Shown here one piece after another: positions 1 through 11,971 of a stretch of 64,000 bases of DNA; position 1 is the first letter of the stretch, and each line of letters opens with the position of its first letter. The position numbers were made by a program, and so were the translations under genes. A model generated the notes under the pieces. That model worked only from the letters and a program-made list of their open reading frames with translations, ran no database searches and had not been told where the DNA came from. This DNA comes from Semisulcospira habei (lineage: Eukaryota > Mollusca > Gastropoda > Semisulcospiridae), in NCBI GenBank assembly GCA_036245525.1, contig BTPG01000002.1, forward strand, positions 162,103,376-162,167,375, given 5' to 3'.

Positions 1-415
1 TTATACGGACACAACCAAAATTTGGCTAAAATTAGGCCAGCTAAGAGCCATTTCCTAAGTGTAATACCATCGGTAAGTATTTTTCAAAAAAATGCATTTT
101 AATTGAAAAATTCATTTCTCTCGGAGTCTTTCTCTTACGATTTTTTTCTTTGACGTCATTTTTACTTTTGTTCTTCCTTTCCTTTTCTTTTCTTTTTCTT
201 TTTACGTCACCTTCAGTTGCCACATTCCTTCTGCATCTGAAGATAAGTAGCAAATAATGTCTCTGTTTGTTTGTCTATTTTGACAAAGGGTATTTACCCG
301 AAATATTAATAAATTGAGTTGTACCGTTTTTTCTAAGCGTGTTTCTTTCTCCGTTGGGTACTTCTTTGCATTTCACACGCTTGGCAGTCACCTTTTTGGT
401 CTGGATTTCTCTTTT
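1..415 (+). repeat. End fragment of a DIRS-A family element
   Basis: Positions 1-112 match 45774-45888, the right end of DIRS element A, including the block TAATACCATCGGTAAGTATT. Positions 207-405 match the last part of that end (about 45990-46165). The middle differs: one arm of the foldback seen in element A is replaced by a T-rich stretch with two TGACGTCA-like motifs. No coding sequence is present, so this is either a truncated copy cut by the window edge or a solo terminus. Confidence 0.75.
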
Positions 416-539
416 GCCAAAGGATATGATCAGTAGAAGTGAAGGGGTTAAAGGTGCTGTGTTCATCTCTAACTGTGTTTGAAACAATTCACAATTTACA
501 TTTGGAAAATCACACAAGTTCATGTGCTGTTGACCTGGA

Positions 540-645
540 AAATATGATACAATACAATACAATACAATACAACTTTATTGTCTGTTCGAGTCAAGGCACG
601 ACAGAAATTTGCCTTTCGGCTCGTCATGAAACAACAATATAAGAC
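540..645 (-). repeat. LINE-like 3' tail with ATACA repeats
   Basis: Four to five ATACA units are followed by an ACTTTATTG motif and a short unique tail. A related ACTTTATTG motif occurs near 58510-58525. This layout resembles the 3' end of a CR1/L2-type LINE or a SINE derived from one, lying on the minus strand. Only the tail is present. Confidence 0.4.
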
Positions 646-2190
<1,545 letters not shown>

Positions 2191-2956
2191 TGTTACGTTT
2201 GTGGTTGTGTTATTCTTTGGAGAGCATGTGTGTGTTGATCATAGGAAAGATCAGATATTCATTTGAGTTATTTTAAATAAGAATTACGTACCTTTTCAGT
2301 AGAATTCATTTTCTTATGCATGGAGAATTGCGATCGATTTTTGTTGTGATGCGTATTTTCGCTAAATTGTTATAACATTTAACCTACATTAGACTGGACG
2401 GTTCGGGAAGGGCTGCGGCTGTTCTAGTGAGCTCAAATATGACGTCAAAGTTGTGTAGTACTCGTTGACTACATTTAGCAACAATTATTGATGGTAAATG
2501 GTAGTGGAAATTTGTAGTCGGATCTAGAGTGTTCTTTTTAGTGAATATTAATGAGTTTGGTTACGTTTTCCTTTTTGATTGTTTTTGAGTTGTGTGAATT
2601 TGCAGGGAATGTTCGGGAAATTTGTAATAGTATAAAAGAGCGTGTTAGGAAGTATATGTGTACATTGTATGAGAGACTCAGTGTGTCAACAGTGTTAATG
2701 CTTTGTATGGAATACGCAGTTTATCAGAATTGTGGATGCATTGTATAGAGACAGTGTACCAAAGTGTGGATGCATTTGTGGATGCATTGTGCTGAGAGTG
2801 CATCATGAGAATAAAATATTGTTGGAACTGTTACTCCAGTGTGATCTACAACCTTGTGCCACATGTGACGAGTTGCAGCTGAGTGAAGTTTCTTTACAAG
2901 AACCCTACGTGGGTGCATCTAGTGTGATTGTATCATACTATGACTACCACGTAACA
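2191..2956 (+). repeat. 5' LTR of gypsy element
   Basis: 766 bp, beginning TGTTACG and ending CGTAACA. It aligns with 9459-9512 plus 26734-27290, the 3' LTR split by the Polinton; the 5' copy has about 130 bp near 2410-2550 that the 3' copy lacks. It includes AGTATAAAAGAG near 2628-2639, a TATA-box candidate present in both LTRs, and GAATAAAAT near 2809, a polyadenylation-signal candidate. Visible substitutions between the LTRs indicate an old insertion. Confidence 0.9.
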
Positions 2957-2958
2957 TT

Positions 2959-2976
2959 TGGCACCTTCGACGGGAC
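2959..2976 (+). promoter_or_regulatory. tRNA primer binding site
   Basis: Two bases after the 5' LTR comes TGGCACCTTCGACGGGAC, the expected place and TGG start for an 18-nt primer binding site complementary to a tRNA 3' end. I cannot assign the tRNA without a tRNA set from the host. Confidence 0.7.
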
Positions 2977-3038
2977 TTTTTCGGTTGGCTCAGTGGAAAG
3001 GGTAGCCGGAGACAACAGCCAGCAGTGAAACGCAGAGA

Positions 3039-3541
3039 TGGTGACATCGGAATTGGAGACATTTCTGAGAATTGGGAAGGAATGCCGGCTGGAGGGAACT
3101 CAACTCCTGGAGTTTATAAAGGAGAGACAGGAGAGAGAAGGAAAGAGTTAGTTAGTTATTTGGGTTTAACACCGAGCAGGTGACTAAGGCCATCTCACGG
3201 CGGGAGAAGAAAGGAGATTGGAGAGAGAAGAAAAAGAGAGACTGGGGAGAGAAGAAAAGAGACTGGAGAGAGAAGAAAGAGCCAAAGAGCATGAGATCAA
3301 GAAACTCGAAATTCAAGCAGCAGAGGCAGAGAAACATCGAAAAGAGGCAGAGAAACGGCGCGAAGAGGAGCGAGAAGAGGCACGGAGGCAGCGACAACAC
3401 AAAATTCATCTCCAGAGGATGGAGTTTGAGGCACAGGGCCAGAGGACAGCTGAAGACACTGCCGGAGCGAGTCCAGAGGACGTCCACGGTACGAGAAACG
3501 GGACGACTCGGAAGCATGTGACGGAAGACTTACACGTCTAG
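3039..3541 (+). pseudogene. gypsy gag, N-terminal coiled-coil part
   Basis: An ATG at 3039 opens a frame (MVTSELETFL...) that stops near 3150, where a short dispersed motif (3147-3205) has inserted. A second frame from about 3218 is very rich in Glu, Arg and Lys (EEREEARRQRQ), a long charged coiled coil typical of the region ahead of the gag core in this lineage. It ends at a TAG near 3541. It is non-functional because of the shift and the rearrangement that follows. I read the charged open frame as a gag remnant because it lies directly behind the LTR and primer binding site. Confidence 0.65.
3147..3205 (+). repeat. Short dispersed motif inserted in gag
   Basis: A block with GTTAGTTAGTTATTTGGGT followed by AAGGCCATCTCAC. 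The same block occurs inverted at about 62110-62165. It interrupts the gag frame, so it arrived after or during decay of the gypsy element. It may be the tail of a SINE family. Confidence 0.55.
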
Positions 3542-4700
3542 ACGTGAAAGGACAGAACGTTACCAAGCGAGAACACCAGTAAAACAGGTTGGATTGTGAG
3601 AGACAATTACCTGGCCTGGCGTTTACATTGTGTATGTGTATACGGTGTTGATGTGCTTGTAGTGAGAAGGGGTGGTGTACATAATCTTTTGAGTGTTCTT
3701 TTATTGTTACTTTTATAAAGACCCATATTAGAAAGACAGCTAGTGTGTTGAGTTTTACCACGTGAATGCGCCCGACTGAGTCAGTGGCGGTGTATGTGTC
3801 TGTTGTGCCAGAGTCTGTACGTGCGACCTGGGAAAGTCTGCGTGCGTTAAATTTGATGATGAGGTCACAGAGATTCTGGTACTCCTTCTTCAAACCAGCC
3901 AGCTCTATCCGTTTCTCCAGGTAGGTCCTGATTCTCTCAATGAATAGGCTGGGTGTTTCTCCTTCCTCAGGCTTGCAATTCCAGAATCGTCGTCTGTAAC
4001 CCTCCTCAGACAAGTCGCAATTTGTTTGCAGGGAGGCTCTCAACTGCGCATTATCCTCGGCTTCTTCTCTTGGCAGGCGGGTATAGAACTTAAGCGCTTT
4101 GCTGGTCAAAAGTGCACTCAGTTTGGTGGCCCAAGTCTCTTGTTTCCAGTTGTTGCTGCTTGCGAAGCGCTCAAATCGCTCCAGGTAAGCGTCCATTTTA
4201 TCTGAATTTTCAGCATACGGAGGTAGTTTTGGTGCACAGGCTGTTTGATCTCTGCTGGCTAAGGCCACCCTTTCTCAGTACAAGCACATCAACACCGTAT
4301 ACACATACACAATGTAAACGCCAGGCCAGGTAATTGTCTCTCACAATCCAACCTGTTTTACTGGTGTTCTCGCTTGGTAACGTTTTGTCCTTTCACGTCT
4401 AGACGTGTAAGTCTTCCGTCGCATGCTTCCGAGTCGTCCCGTTTCTCGTAACATGGACGTCCTCTGGACTCGCTCCGTGCATAGTCCCTGCTGACCCGGG
4501 TGTCTCGGCACTGGTCGCTCACTCCCTGAGTGAAGAGATGACCTCACAGTAGGTCCCTCGGTGGTAGCCTCTGTTGACTGACATCTCGGCGTCCGTCGCT
4601 CCGCTCCCGACAAGCACTCTGAATTCCAGGTGTCAGAGTCTTGGAATACGGCTAGTGTATCTGACATGCTTCCGTCCACAATGACAGTCTAGCCCGCATT
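3460..4700 (-). pseudogene. Inverted gag core segment of gypsy
   Basis: The minus strand from 4268 down to about 3741 encodes a gypsy gag core (KLPPYAENSDKMDAYLERF, then FIERIRTYLEKRIELAGL), while protease, integrase and RNase H are on the plus strand. About 190 bp at 3467-3660 is repeated inverted at 4275-4480, flanking this block. The structure is therefore an inverted duplication or inversion of the gag middle. The minus strand at 4341-4679 holds a further gag-linker frame. The segment cannot be expressed as part of the element. Confidence 0.7.
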
Positions 4701-4859
4701 GCCTATTTAGACCTCTGATAGACTGAGCTCTCGCTAATATCCCCGTGCAAATTGTTTCCCTACGATTTTTTCACATGGGCCACGTGCCCCCATGGAATAT
4801 CTGTCACAAGGCAAACCACTGACTAACCGTACCGTACAAAACCCTCTGTGTGAACCTTA
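4701..4859. other. gypsy internal sequence before LINE insertion
   Basis: No frame recognised. It ends with TCTGTGTGAACCTTA (4845-4859), the left copy of the LINE target duplication. Confidence 0.5.
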
Positions 4860-6585
4860 CTTACTTTACTTACTTACTCCTGTCACCCCTACCCGGGTAT
4901 AGGCCGTCGACGAGAGACCTCCAGCGACTCCTGTCCTGTGCTTCTCCTTCGATTTTACTCCAGGTGGTTCCCATTCTCTTGATGTCTGCTTGGAGGTCTC
5001 GACGCCAGGAGTTTCTCGGCCTACCTCTTTTCCTCTTTCCCTGGGGATTCCATGACAATGCCTGCCTAGTGATACTGGAAGCTGGCTTTCTCAGACTGTG
5101 ACCAATCCATCCCCATCTTCTTCGCCCAATTTCATTCTCTGCTGTTATCTGCTCTGTTCTCTCCAGAGTCTGATGTTGCTGATCTTCTCTGGCCAGTGGA
5201 TTTTCAAATTCTTCTAAGGCAACTGTTTATGAAGATCTGTACTCTGTTGACAGTGGTTTTTGTCAATCTCCAAGTCTCTGCTCCATAAAGGAGAACTGCT
5301 TTTACGTTGGAGTTGAAAATCCGGACTTTGGTGTTTTGTGACAGCTCTCTAGAACTCCACACTTTTTTCAACTGGAGAAAGGCTGCTCTGGCTTTACTGA
5401 TTCGTGCTCTGACATGTGCATCAGTGCCGCCTTTTTTGTCTATGATGCTCCCGAGATAGGTGGCACTCCAACGGGGTGCCAGCAAGCAAGACTGGTTCTT
5501 CCCTGGTTGCGTTCAGCCTCATTGTCTTTGTTTTCTGTTTGTGGATGGTGAGGCCCACTTGGAACGAGATGTCAGCAAGCCGCGTGGTCTTGTCCTGCAT
5601 TTGTTGATGAGTTTGGGACAGTAATGCCAAGTCATCTGCAAAATCGAGGTCGTCATGCTGTGTCCACAGTGTCCACTGTATTCCGCTTCTTCTCTGCTCT
5701 GTGGTCCTCTTCATGACCCAGTCTATGGCCAGTAGGAAGAGGAACGGAGACAGCAGACACCCCTGCCTGACACCGGTTCTGACCTGGAGCTCCCTGGTGA
5801 AATGCCCTTCGTGGATCACGCGGCATGTCATGCCATCGTAGCTGCTCTTGATCAGGCGGACGAGCTTTGTGGGTACACCGTAGTGTCGTAGGAGTTTCCA
5901 CAGAGTCTCTCGGTCCACGCTGTCAAATGCTTTCTCGTAATCCACAAAGTTGACGTACAGCGGGGAGCTCCACTCCAGAGACTGTTCCACGATGATGCAG
6001 AGAGTGGCGATCTGGTCTGTACAAGATCGGTTTTTCCTGAATCCTGCTTGCTGGTCTCTCAGCTGGGGGTCAACGGAGCTCTTCATTCTCTCCAGGATGA
6101 TCCTGTTGAAGACCTTTCCTGGTACTGACAGCAAGGTGATTCCTCTATAGTTGGAACACTTGCTGAGGTCACCTTTCTTGGGAAGCTTGATTAGGTACCC
6201 CTCCTTCCAGTCAGCCGGCATCACCTCCTCTTTCCAGATCTTTCCAAACAGTGGGTACAGCATCTCTACTGTTGTCTCTAGGTCTGCTTTCAGAGACTCC
6301 GCTGGGATGCCATCTGGCCCTGCTGCTTTGCTGTTCTTCAAAAATGCCACTGCTCTTCTGATCTCTTCCCGGCTGGGTCTGTCACAGCTGATGGGTAGGT
6401 CGGTCTCTGCTGGCTGGATGTCTGGGGGGTCGGGTGGGCTGGGTCTGTTCAGTAACTCTTCAAAATACTCGGCCCATCTGTCGAGTTGGTCTGCTCTGTC
6501 TGCAATAGGCTTGCCTTGTCTTATACTGGTCTTTCTGTATGGCCTTTTCGTCGGCGTTTTTGTAGCTATTTCTGTGTGAACCTTA
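4845..6585 (-). mobile_element. 5'-truncated non-LTR retrotransposon (LINE)
   Basis: Bounded by the 15-bp direct repeat TCTGTGTGAACCTTA at 4845-4859 and 6571-6585, a clear target duplication. The element reads on the minus strand, from a truncated 5' end at about 6570 to a 3' tail of AGTAAGTA-type repeats at about 4860-4880. It sits inside gypsy sequence and is therefore younger than it. Its length is about 1.7 kb, and only the RT and the C-terminal part remain. Confidence 0.9.
4870..6570 (-). pseudogene. LINE reverse transcriptase, degenerate
   Basis: The minus strand from 6350 to 5421 encodes a non-LTR reverse transcriptase: KAAGPDGIPAE (motif 1), NYRGITLLSVPGK, QAGFRKNRSCTDQI, the A motif VDYEKAFDSVDR, the B motif TGVRQGCLLSPFLF and the C motif FADDLALL. 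All catalytic Asp residues are present. The thumb continues in another frame (5485-5204, GAETWRLTK), and a C-terminal piece GRPRNSWRRDLQADIKRM is at 5058-4870. At least two frame breaks and loss of the endonuclease make it dead. The C-terminal GRP..WRRDL motif is common in RTE- or Nimb-like elements, but I cannot fix the clade. Confidence 0.85.
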
Positions 6586-7619
6586 TGTGTGAGTATAGAG
6601 TTTCATCACATCAAGAACAAGTCCTCAGCGCATGTTCTAAAGACCTGTCCACCCACATCAGGGAGCAAAAGGACCAGTCCCTGAAAGCCATTGCAGATTT
6701 CGCTCAAAGATACCTGGACGCCCACAACAAGAAGTTCAGGCCCGGCAAGCCACAGCATGTGTCTACACCAGCAGTGGAAAAATATGACATCAGAGATACC
6801 CTGAAACAGATGTCGGTGGAGAGCCTGACATGTTTTTTTTGTGAAATGAAGGAACACAAGATGATACGTTGTCCTTCCAAAGGTATTCCCTGAGGCGACA
6901 ACACCAGAAGGCCCAACCAAGACCGTGGGGCAGCAGGCAGAAGTGGTACCACGTCTCAACACAGAGCCGCCGCTGTACTGGCCAACGATGTGACGTCACC
7001 TGGTGACTTTGAGTTTGGAGAAAGGCGGCCGACACCGGAGCAGATCGAGTCTTTCAGAAAGAATGGATGCATTCCAGTTGGCGATGGGGTTATATTCTTA
7101 CCAGTTTCCAACATAGCGCTGCCTGAGAGTGAAGTGCCCAACATGCCGGTGGTGTCAGGATTCGTCTGGAACACATCATTGAGGGTCCTGAGAGACGCGG
7201 GTTGCAGCGGCGTCATCGTCAGAGCGGACCTAGTAGCTAAAGACCAGAAGCTACAGGAGTGGACAACCCTCATCCTTGCAGACAGAACTGTGAGAATTAT
7301 CCCCCTTGCCAAGGTCAGTTTCGACACCCCGTACCTGACAGGAGAGGTGAAGGCGTTATGTGTGAAGACCCCAGTCTACGACCTTATCATCGGAAACGTT
7401 GACGGTGCCAGGAACGCAGAGAATCCAGATCCGGAGTGGAAACCTGAAACCTGTGCCGTTACCATGAGAATTCAAGCAAAGAAGAGTCACCAGACCATGC
7501 CTCTAAAAGTGGTTGACAACCCAGAAGCAGCCGTGGTGAACAGGGACAAGCTGGTGGAACTACAGAGAGCCGACTCCACTCTTGACAAGTTTCGAGGTCA
7601 GACCGAGCCCGTGACATGA
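6586..7619 (+). pseudogene. gypsy gag zinc knuckle and protease
   Basis: Continues the gypsy frame after the LINE. A gag C-terminus contains a zinc knuckle, CFFCEMKEHKMIRC (C-x2-C-x4-H-x4-C), near 6834-6875, ending at a TGA near 6893. A second frame (about 6975-7619) holds a retropepsin-like domain with the LRDAGCSGVIVR active-site region (D-A-G) near 7190-7225. It runs without an RT domain into RDKLVELQRADSTLDKF, the linker that precedes the integrase. This supports a protease-integrase order. A TGA near 7617 and a frame change end it. Confidence 0.8.
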
Positions 7620-8655
7620 AGAGGGAAGGAGGTAACCTTCGAGACCAGAAAGGACATCCTGTACCAGGTATTCACCAGCCATGGAGATAAGCCTGTCCAT
7701 CAAGTGGTAGTTCCTGAACCCCTGAGGATGCAGGTGATGAAACTGGCCCATGATTCCATCTTGGGAGGACATCTGGGAATCAGTAAGACCCTCGACAGGA
7801 TCCGAGCACTCTTCTACTTGCCTGATATGGGGGGGAGGGGGGGGGGTTGTCACCCCATTCTGCAGGTCGGGCGATGTATGCCAGAAGACAATCTCCAAGG
7901 GAAAGGTGCCCAAGGTTCCTCTTGAGAAGATGCCACTGATCGATATGCCTTTCAGCTGTGGATCTGGTGGGGCCAATTTCTCCTCCAAGTGAAGAAGGCC
8001 ATCACTACATTCTGACACTGGTGGATTACGCAACAAGATATCCTGAGACGATACCACTAAAGAAGATCGACACTCCAACAGTAGCAGAGGCGCTCGTGGA
8101 CATGTTCAGCCGTCTGGGGATTCCTGAGGAGATCCTGAGTGATATAGGGACCCAGTTCGTCTCCAACTGCATGGAGGATGTCAATCGGCTGTTGAGCATC
8201 CGACACCTCACTATGACTACGTAACCACCCCATGTGTAACGGGTTGGTTGAAAAGTTTAACGGAACATTGAAGGCTATACTGAAGAAACTGTTTGCTGAG
8301 CAGCCAAGGTTGTAGCATAGTTACATCAATGCCTTGCTCTTCGCATACCGTGAAGTTCCCCAGGATTCGACAGGGTTCACCCTCTTTGAATTACTGTACG
8401 GCAGGATTGTAAGGGGACCCATGCACATCTTGAAGGAGTTGTGGACCAAGGACATTGACACGCCTGCGGTGAAGATGAGCTACCAGTATGTCTTCAACCT
8501 GAGAGAGAGAGCTGGCGAATACCTTCAGGATGGCTCCAGAAAAACTGGAGAAGGCGCAGAGCAAGGGGAAGCATTACTATGACCGTAAAGCCAAACCTCG
8601 ACGGTTTCCAGCCAGGTGACCAGGTGTTGGTTCTTCTCACAACCGACAACAAGCT
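7620..8655 (+). pseudogene. gypsy integrase, degenerate
   Basis: Begins with the HHCC-type zinc region (VMKLAHDSILGGHLGISK, about 7734-7790), damaged by a G-rich run at 7829-7848. The catalytic core follows: D in VDLVGPISPPSEEG (about 7960), D in ILSDIGTQFVSN (about 8133), E in NGLVEKFNGTL (about 8235). A substrate-binding tail has LLFAYREVPQDSTGF and ends with GDQVLVLLTTDNKLL near 8660. Several frame changes and stops (for example near 8222, 8314 and 8581) are present. In the living element this would join cDNA to host DNA. Confidence 0.85.
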
Positions 8656-9302
8656 CCTGTCACAGTGGTTGGCATCAACAACTACAGAGAGTAAAAGACT
8701 ACATGATGACAACGTCAGAAAGATCAGGGATGCCCCACGACCTACTACAAAGATGCAGGTTTGCTCATTCATGCGACTGGCCAGCTACTACCGAGAGTAC
8801 ATCCCGAACTTTGCAGCTGTCACAGCACTGAAGAAAGGACAACCCAACGTGGTGAAGTGGGAGGAGGCCCAAGAGCGAGTTTTCCAGGCAGTTCATGACA
8901 TCCTGACCTAGAAGCCCGTTCTACACCTCCCCGAACCATCGAAGACCTTTGTCCTGAGGACCAACGCCTCCAACGACGGAGTGGGTGCCGTCTTAATGGT
9001 CTTAATGCAGGAGGATGAAGGGAAACTCTACCCAGTGAGCTATGTCAGCAAGAAGTTGACCCGAGCGGAAAAGAACTACTCTACCGTTGAGAAGGAGTGC
9101 CTAGCCCTCATCTGGGGAGTGAAGAAGTTTGAGCTGTACCTTCAAGGTGTACCATTTGTGCTGCAACCCTTGTACTATCTGAACTCTGCCAAGTTCACAA
9201 ACTCCCATATCATGAGATGGGCAATGTTCTTACAGAACTTAAGTTACAGTCCATTAAGAGTTCACAGAACTTTGGAGTGGATTACCTAAGCAGAGCAGTT
9301 TA
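8656..9302 (+). pseudogene. gypsy RT end and RNase H
   Basis: Immediately after the truncated integrase tail comes an RT-connection motif (RKIRDAPRPTTKMQV, then YYREYIPNFAAVTAL) and RNase H (FVLRTNASNDGVGAVL, then KNYSTVEKECLALIWGVKKF). The first catalytic position, normally Asp, reads Asn in RTNAS. The whole RT palm is missing, so a deletion joins the integrase tail to the RT thumb. A TAG near 8909 and a short duplication (LMVLM) are further lesions. The final frame closes with a TAA near 9300-9302. Confidence 0.8.
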
Positions 9303-9458
9303 AAGAAACTGTGAGGCAATTATTCCAGAGCAGTTTGATTTAAATTTTGATGTGAGATTGTCAGTGTTTATCATTCTGTGTAGTTTGACACAGCCACAAC
9401 CGTATTTTGAGGTTTGAGAAGAAATTTAGTGAATTTTTCTTCTAAAAATGGGGGGTAA
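9303..9458 (+). other. gypsy 3' untranslated region and polypurine tract
   Basis: Between the end of pol and the 3' LTR. The last 15 bases, AAAAATGGGGGGTAA (9444-9458), are a polypurine-type tract directly before TGTTACG, which fits the plus-strand primer site of an LTR element. Confidence 0.75.
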
Positions 9459-9512
9459 TGTTACGTTTGTGTTTGTGTTATTCTTTTGAGAGCAGGTGTG
9501 TGATGATGATCA
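9459..9512 (+). repeat. 3' LTR of gypsy, part 1
   Basis: Starts TGTTACGTTTGTG, matching 2191 onwards, and is broken after TGATCA (9507-9512), where the Polinton begins. It continues at 26734. Confidence 0.9.
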
Positions 9513-9738
9513 GAGAGAGATACTAAGAGAGTACTAAGAATCAAATTTCAATAAGGCCGCACCGATCTATAAATCTCGCCTTTATTGAAATTAAAATCTG
9601 TGACGCACCATGGCCTCTCTATTATCACATAATCACCCTTTTGTTTTTTGAAAAAGTGGCGACCATTATTAGTGCGGCCTTATTGAAATTTGATACATTA
9701 GTACTCTCTTAGTATCTCTCTCTATAACTATTGTCTCT
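9513..9738 (+). repeat. Left Polinton terminal inverted repeat, palindromic
   Basis: The first 50 bases (GAGAGAGATACTAAGAGAG... to GGCCGCAC) return inverted at 9672-9722, leaving a loop of about 110 bp, so the terminus can fold as one long hairpin. The innermost 20 bases, TCTCTATAACTATTGTCTCT (9719-9738), are matched inverted at 26505-26524. The loop also aligns with the other end (a GAAAAAGTG block and GCGGCC). Confidence 0.85.
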
Positions 9739-10149
9739 GACAACACTTAAACATGTACTGTTAATTTGTTTTAATATTTATGAACTTTATCCCTAAAGCT
9801 CTGAACCCATAGCTACTGGACCAGGAAGTATAATTCGATTACAGACTAAAATCCCCAGTAGCTGACTGCCTTGCACCGAGAACATGAGGAAGTTTACAGA
9901 GTCTAAGATCCTCACGAGCCTAGATTTTTATAAGTGGACACAGGTCAGATCCTCAAGAGTCTCGGACTCCAGGCATAACCCGTGTTTACAACTATTAGTC
10001 TACTTTTGTTTGTTAGCTCTCTCCTAGCGAGTATGTTGGCGGGTCTTATCTAATATTATTTTACTGCAGTACAATTTCTGAAACGGTGACTGCCGTGTTT
10101 GTACACAGTTAGTACAAGGTCGACACTCCACCGTTTTATTAAAACAGTA

Positions 10150-10231
<82 letters not shown>

Positions 10232-10575
10232 TGAATAAACATACACGTACACACACACAAACACACAAACACACACATACAGACACCCGACGTCAAAAAA
10301 CACAAGGTTTGTAAGTACGGCCTCACGCTAGTGCAATATTATTTTAAGATTTTTATTCCGGGGTGTATACTGTCTTATACATATCTGACGCGAGCCATTG
10401 AAACCCACCAGCCCATGAGAGATAATAACCCTTATTGAATTTCACGCCCTGTTGGGTTAGACGGTGTACATGACCTTTTAAGCTGAAAAGAGACGCACCT
10501 CAGAATCATACCTTGCTTTATACACCCGACTGAGTACATATACAACAGATCCTCAGCCCCCCCCCCCCCCCAACA
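9739..10575. other. Polinton left subterminal non-coding region
   Basis: No gene found. It contains a CA microsatellite at about 10152-10226, with interrupted CA and ACAC runs to about 10280. The open frames across it are simply the repeat read in different frames. A C-rich run at 10556-10571 borders the SINE that follows. Confidence 0.6.
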
Positions 10576-10966
10576 ACCCCACCCGGGTCTGCCCTGGGGG
10601 ACTTGGGTGGGGTTAGGTATTTTTTAGTTCCCAGGGTCACCCTGGTCAGCCCCACAGGGTGGGGTTTTCTCTCTATTCTGGGGCATGTGTTTCTGTCTAC
10701 CCGAGGTCCATTCACCTGTATTTGCCTTTTTTAAACTCTCCCTACTGTCTGCACTGCCTGTAGCTCTTGATATTGGATGTGTGTTGCTAAATGGTCTTAG
10801 CTTTATTTAGGCCCCATGTGTTAGGTTTATTTAATGTGTTTGACCGGCTGGCGACATACATTCAATGTTCTGTTTAGTTGGTTGTTTTTTTTTCACAAGC
10901 AGTGCAGGCACGTCCTGAGAAAGCCTTGTTGCTGTCGGGACGTTAAGCAATGTACAATCAATCAAA
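10576..10966 (+). repeat. SINE-like repeat copy S1
   Basis: About 390-bp repeat shared with 13012-13404, 25435-25826 and 53589-53982. It starts CCCCACCCGGGTCTGCCC, has a conserved centre with CCGGCTGGCGACATACATTC, and ends GTCGGGACGTTAAGCAATG plus CAAT repeats. C-rich ACCC...AACA stretches flank it, a probable but fuzzy target duplication. No protein is encoded. The tail motif resembles conserved 3' domains of metazoan SINEs. I see no clear Pol III boxes at the 5' end. Confidence 0.8.
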
Positions 10967-11345
10967 CCCCCCCCCCCAACACACACACACACACACACTC
11001 AGACACACTAACACTCTAACAACACAGACACGCATACACAACTTACCAGTATGACAGAGCTGACGTCATACATCTCAACCGGCTAATGGTCCAATGAATA
11101 AATTATAACAAAAACAACCGGTCATTTTGAACACTAACTGGCAAGAATAAGACCGATCCGGCAATACCTGATCCTAAAATCGATCTTGGTCTTTCCAAAA
11201 TGCTATGAATAACTAAATGAGTAACAAGCCTGACGAGTCTTAACGCTACCCGACCAGACTTGACGAGCAAGTTTTGTGAGCTGGGTTTCTGTACACTATA
11301 TGTTTTGTGTTGTTGATTTTCAGTTGCGGCGAGAAGTTGCAAGAG
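10967..11345. other. Polinton non-coding stretch
   Basis: C-run and CA repeat (10967-11040), then AT-rich sequence with no supported gene. Confidence 0.5.
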
Positions 11346-11537
11346 CATGGTGCGGCACCTGCCGCGTATGGTGCGGCACCTGCCGCGTATGGCGCGGCAC
11401 CTGCCGCGTATAGCGCGGCACCTGCCGCGTATGGTGCGGCACCTGCCGCGTATGGTGCGGCACCTGCCGCGTATGGCGCGGCACCTGCCGCGTATGGTGC
11501 GGCACCTGCCGCGTATGGTGCGGCACCTGCTGCGTAT
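11346..11537 (+). repeat. 21-bp GC-rich minisatellite, about nine units
   Basis: Unit GGTGCGGCACCTGCCGCGTA plus T, repeated about nine times with single-base variants. Each unit has inverted 6-bp arms, GCGGCA and TGCCGC. All three plus frames and several minus frames are open, which follows from a 21-bp period without stops. It is very GC- and CpG-rich against an AT-rich surrounding. Confidence 0.9.
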
Positions 11538-11971
11538 GACATTGTAACCTATATGTTCCACTTGGCTCTCACTTGGCCAGGGTGCTGATTTATAATTTAC
11601 TGCAAAGTCAATAAATGACAGTACTGTGTCAGTTATGTTCGCTTTAAGGGACAGTGTCATGTACACTGTGAAGCATGGCATTCATAAACCCACCCAAATC
11701 ATTTAATAGCCCAGCATGAATACAGCTGGAATACAAGCAGGAAGGCAGCAGGAAAAAGCATGATTTTAGCGCATGCTGTTTTCATGCTGTGCTCCACTGT
11801 AACCAAGCTTTATGCCTACTGGGACAGCCAAGTCTTTGTCTGGGGTAAACTCAAAAACTATTGACTACATTTGCTGGAGTGGTGCAAACGTATAAAATTA
11901 CTGTTCAGTGTAATTTCCTAGAAAACATGATTTTGCTTGATAACAATTATTCTTTTGTTTGTCTAATAAAA
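11538..11971. other. Region upstream of first Polinton gene
   Basis: No gene is supported here. It ends with CTAATAAAA directly before the ATG at 11972, the start context seen at most genes of this element. Any early promoter for the rightward genes would lie here. Confidence 0.45.

Noticed and set aside
3218..3541. Highly charged frame as an independent host gene
   Set aside because: It lies directly after the gypsy LTR and primer site and fits the gag coiled-coil part.
9513..9722. Left palindrome as an unrelated MITE beside the Polinton
   Set aside because: A matching palindrome lies at the other boundary, and both touch the TGATCA target repeat, so they belong to the element ends.
10024..10326. 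Frames of Cys-Val or Thr-His repeats
   Set aside because: Translation of a CA microsatellite; the same happens at 27450-27600, 33830-34115 and 58414-58707.
11103..11681. Long open frames with AAPAAYG or RCRTIRG repeats
   Set aside because: A 21-bp repeat without stops opens many frames on both strands at once; no start context, domain or conserved flank supports a protein.
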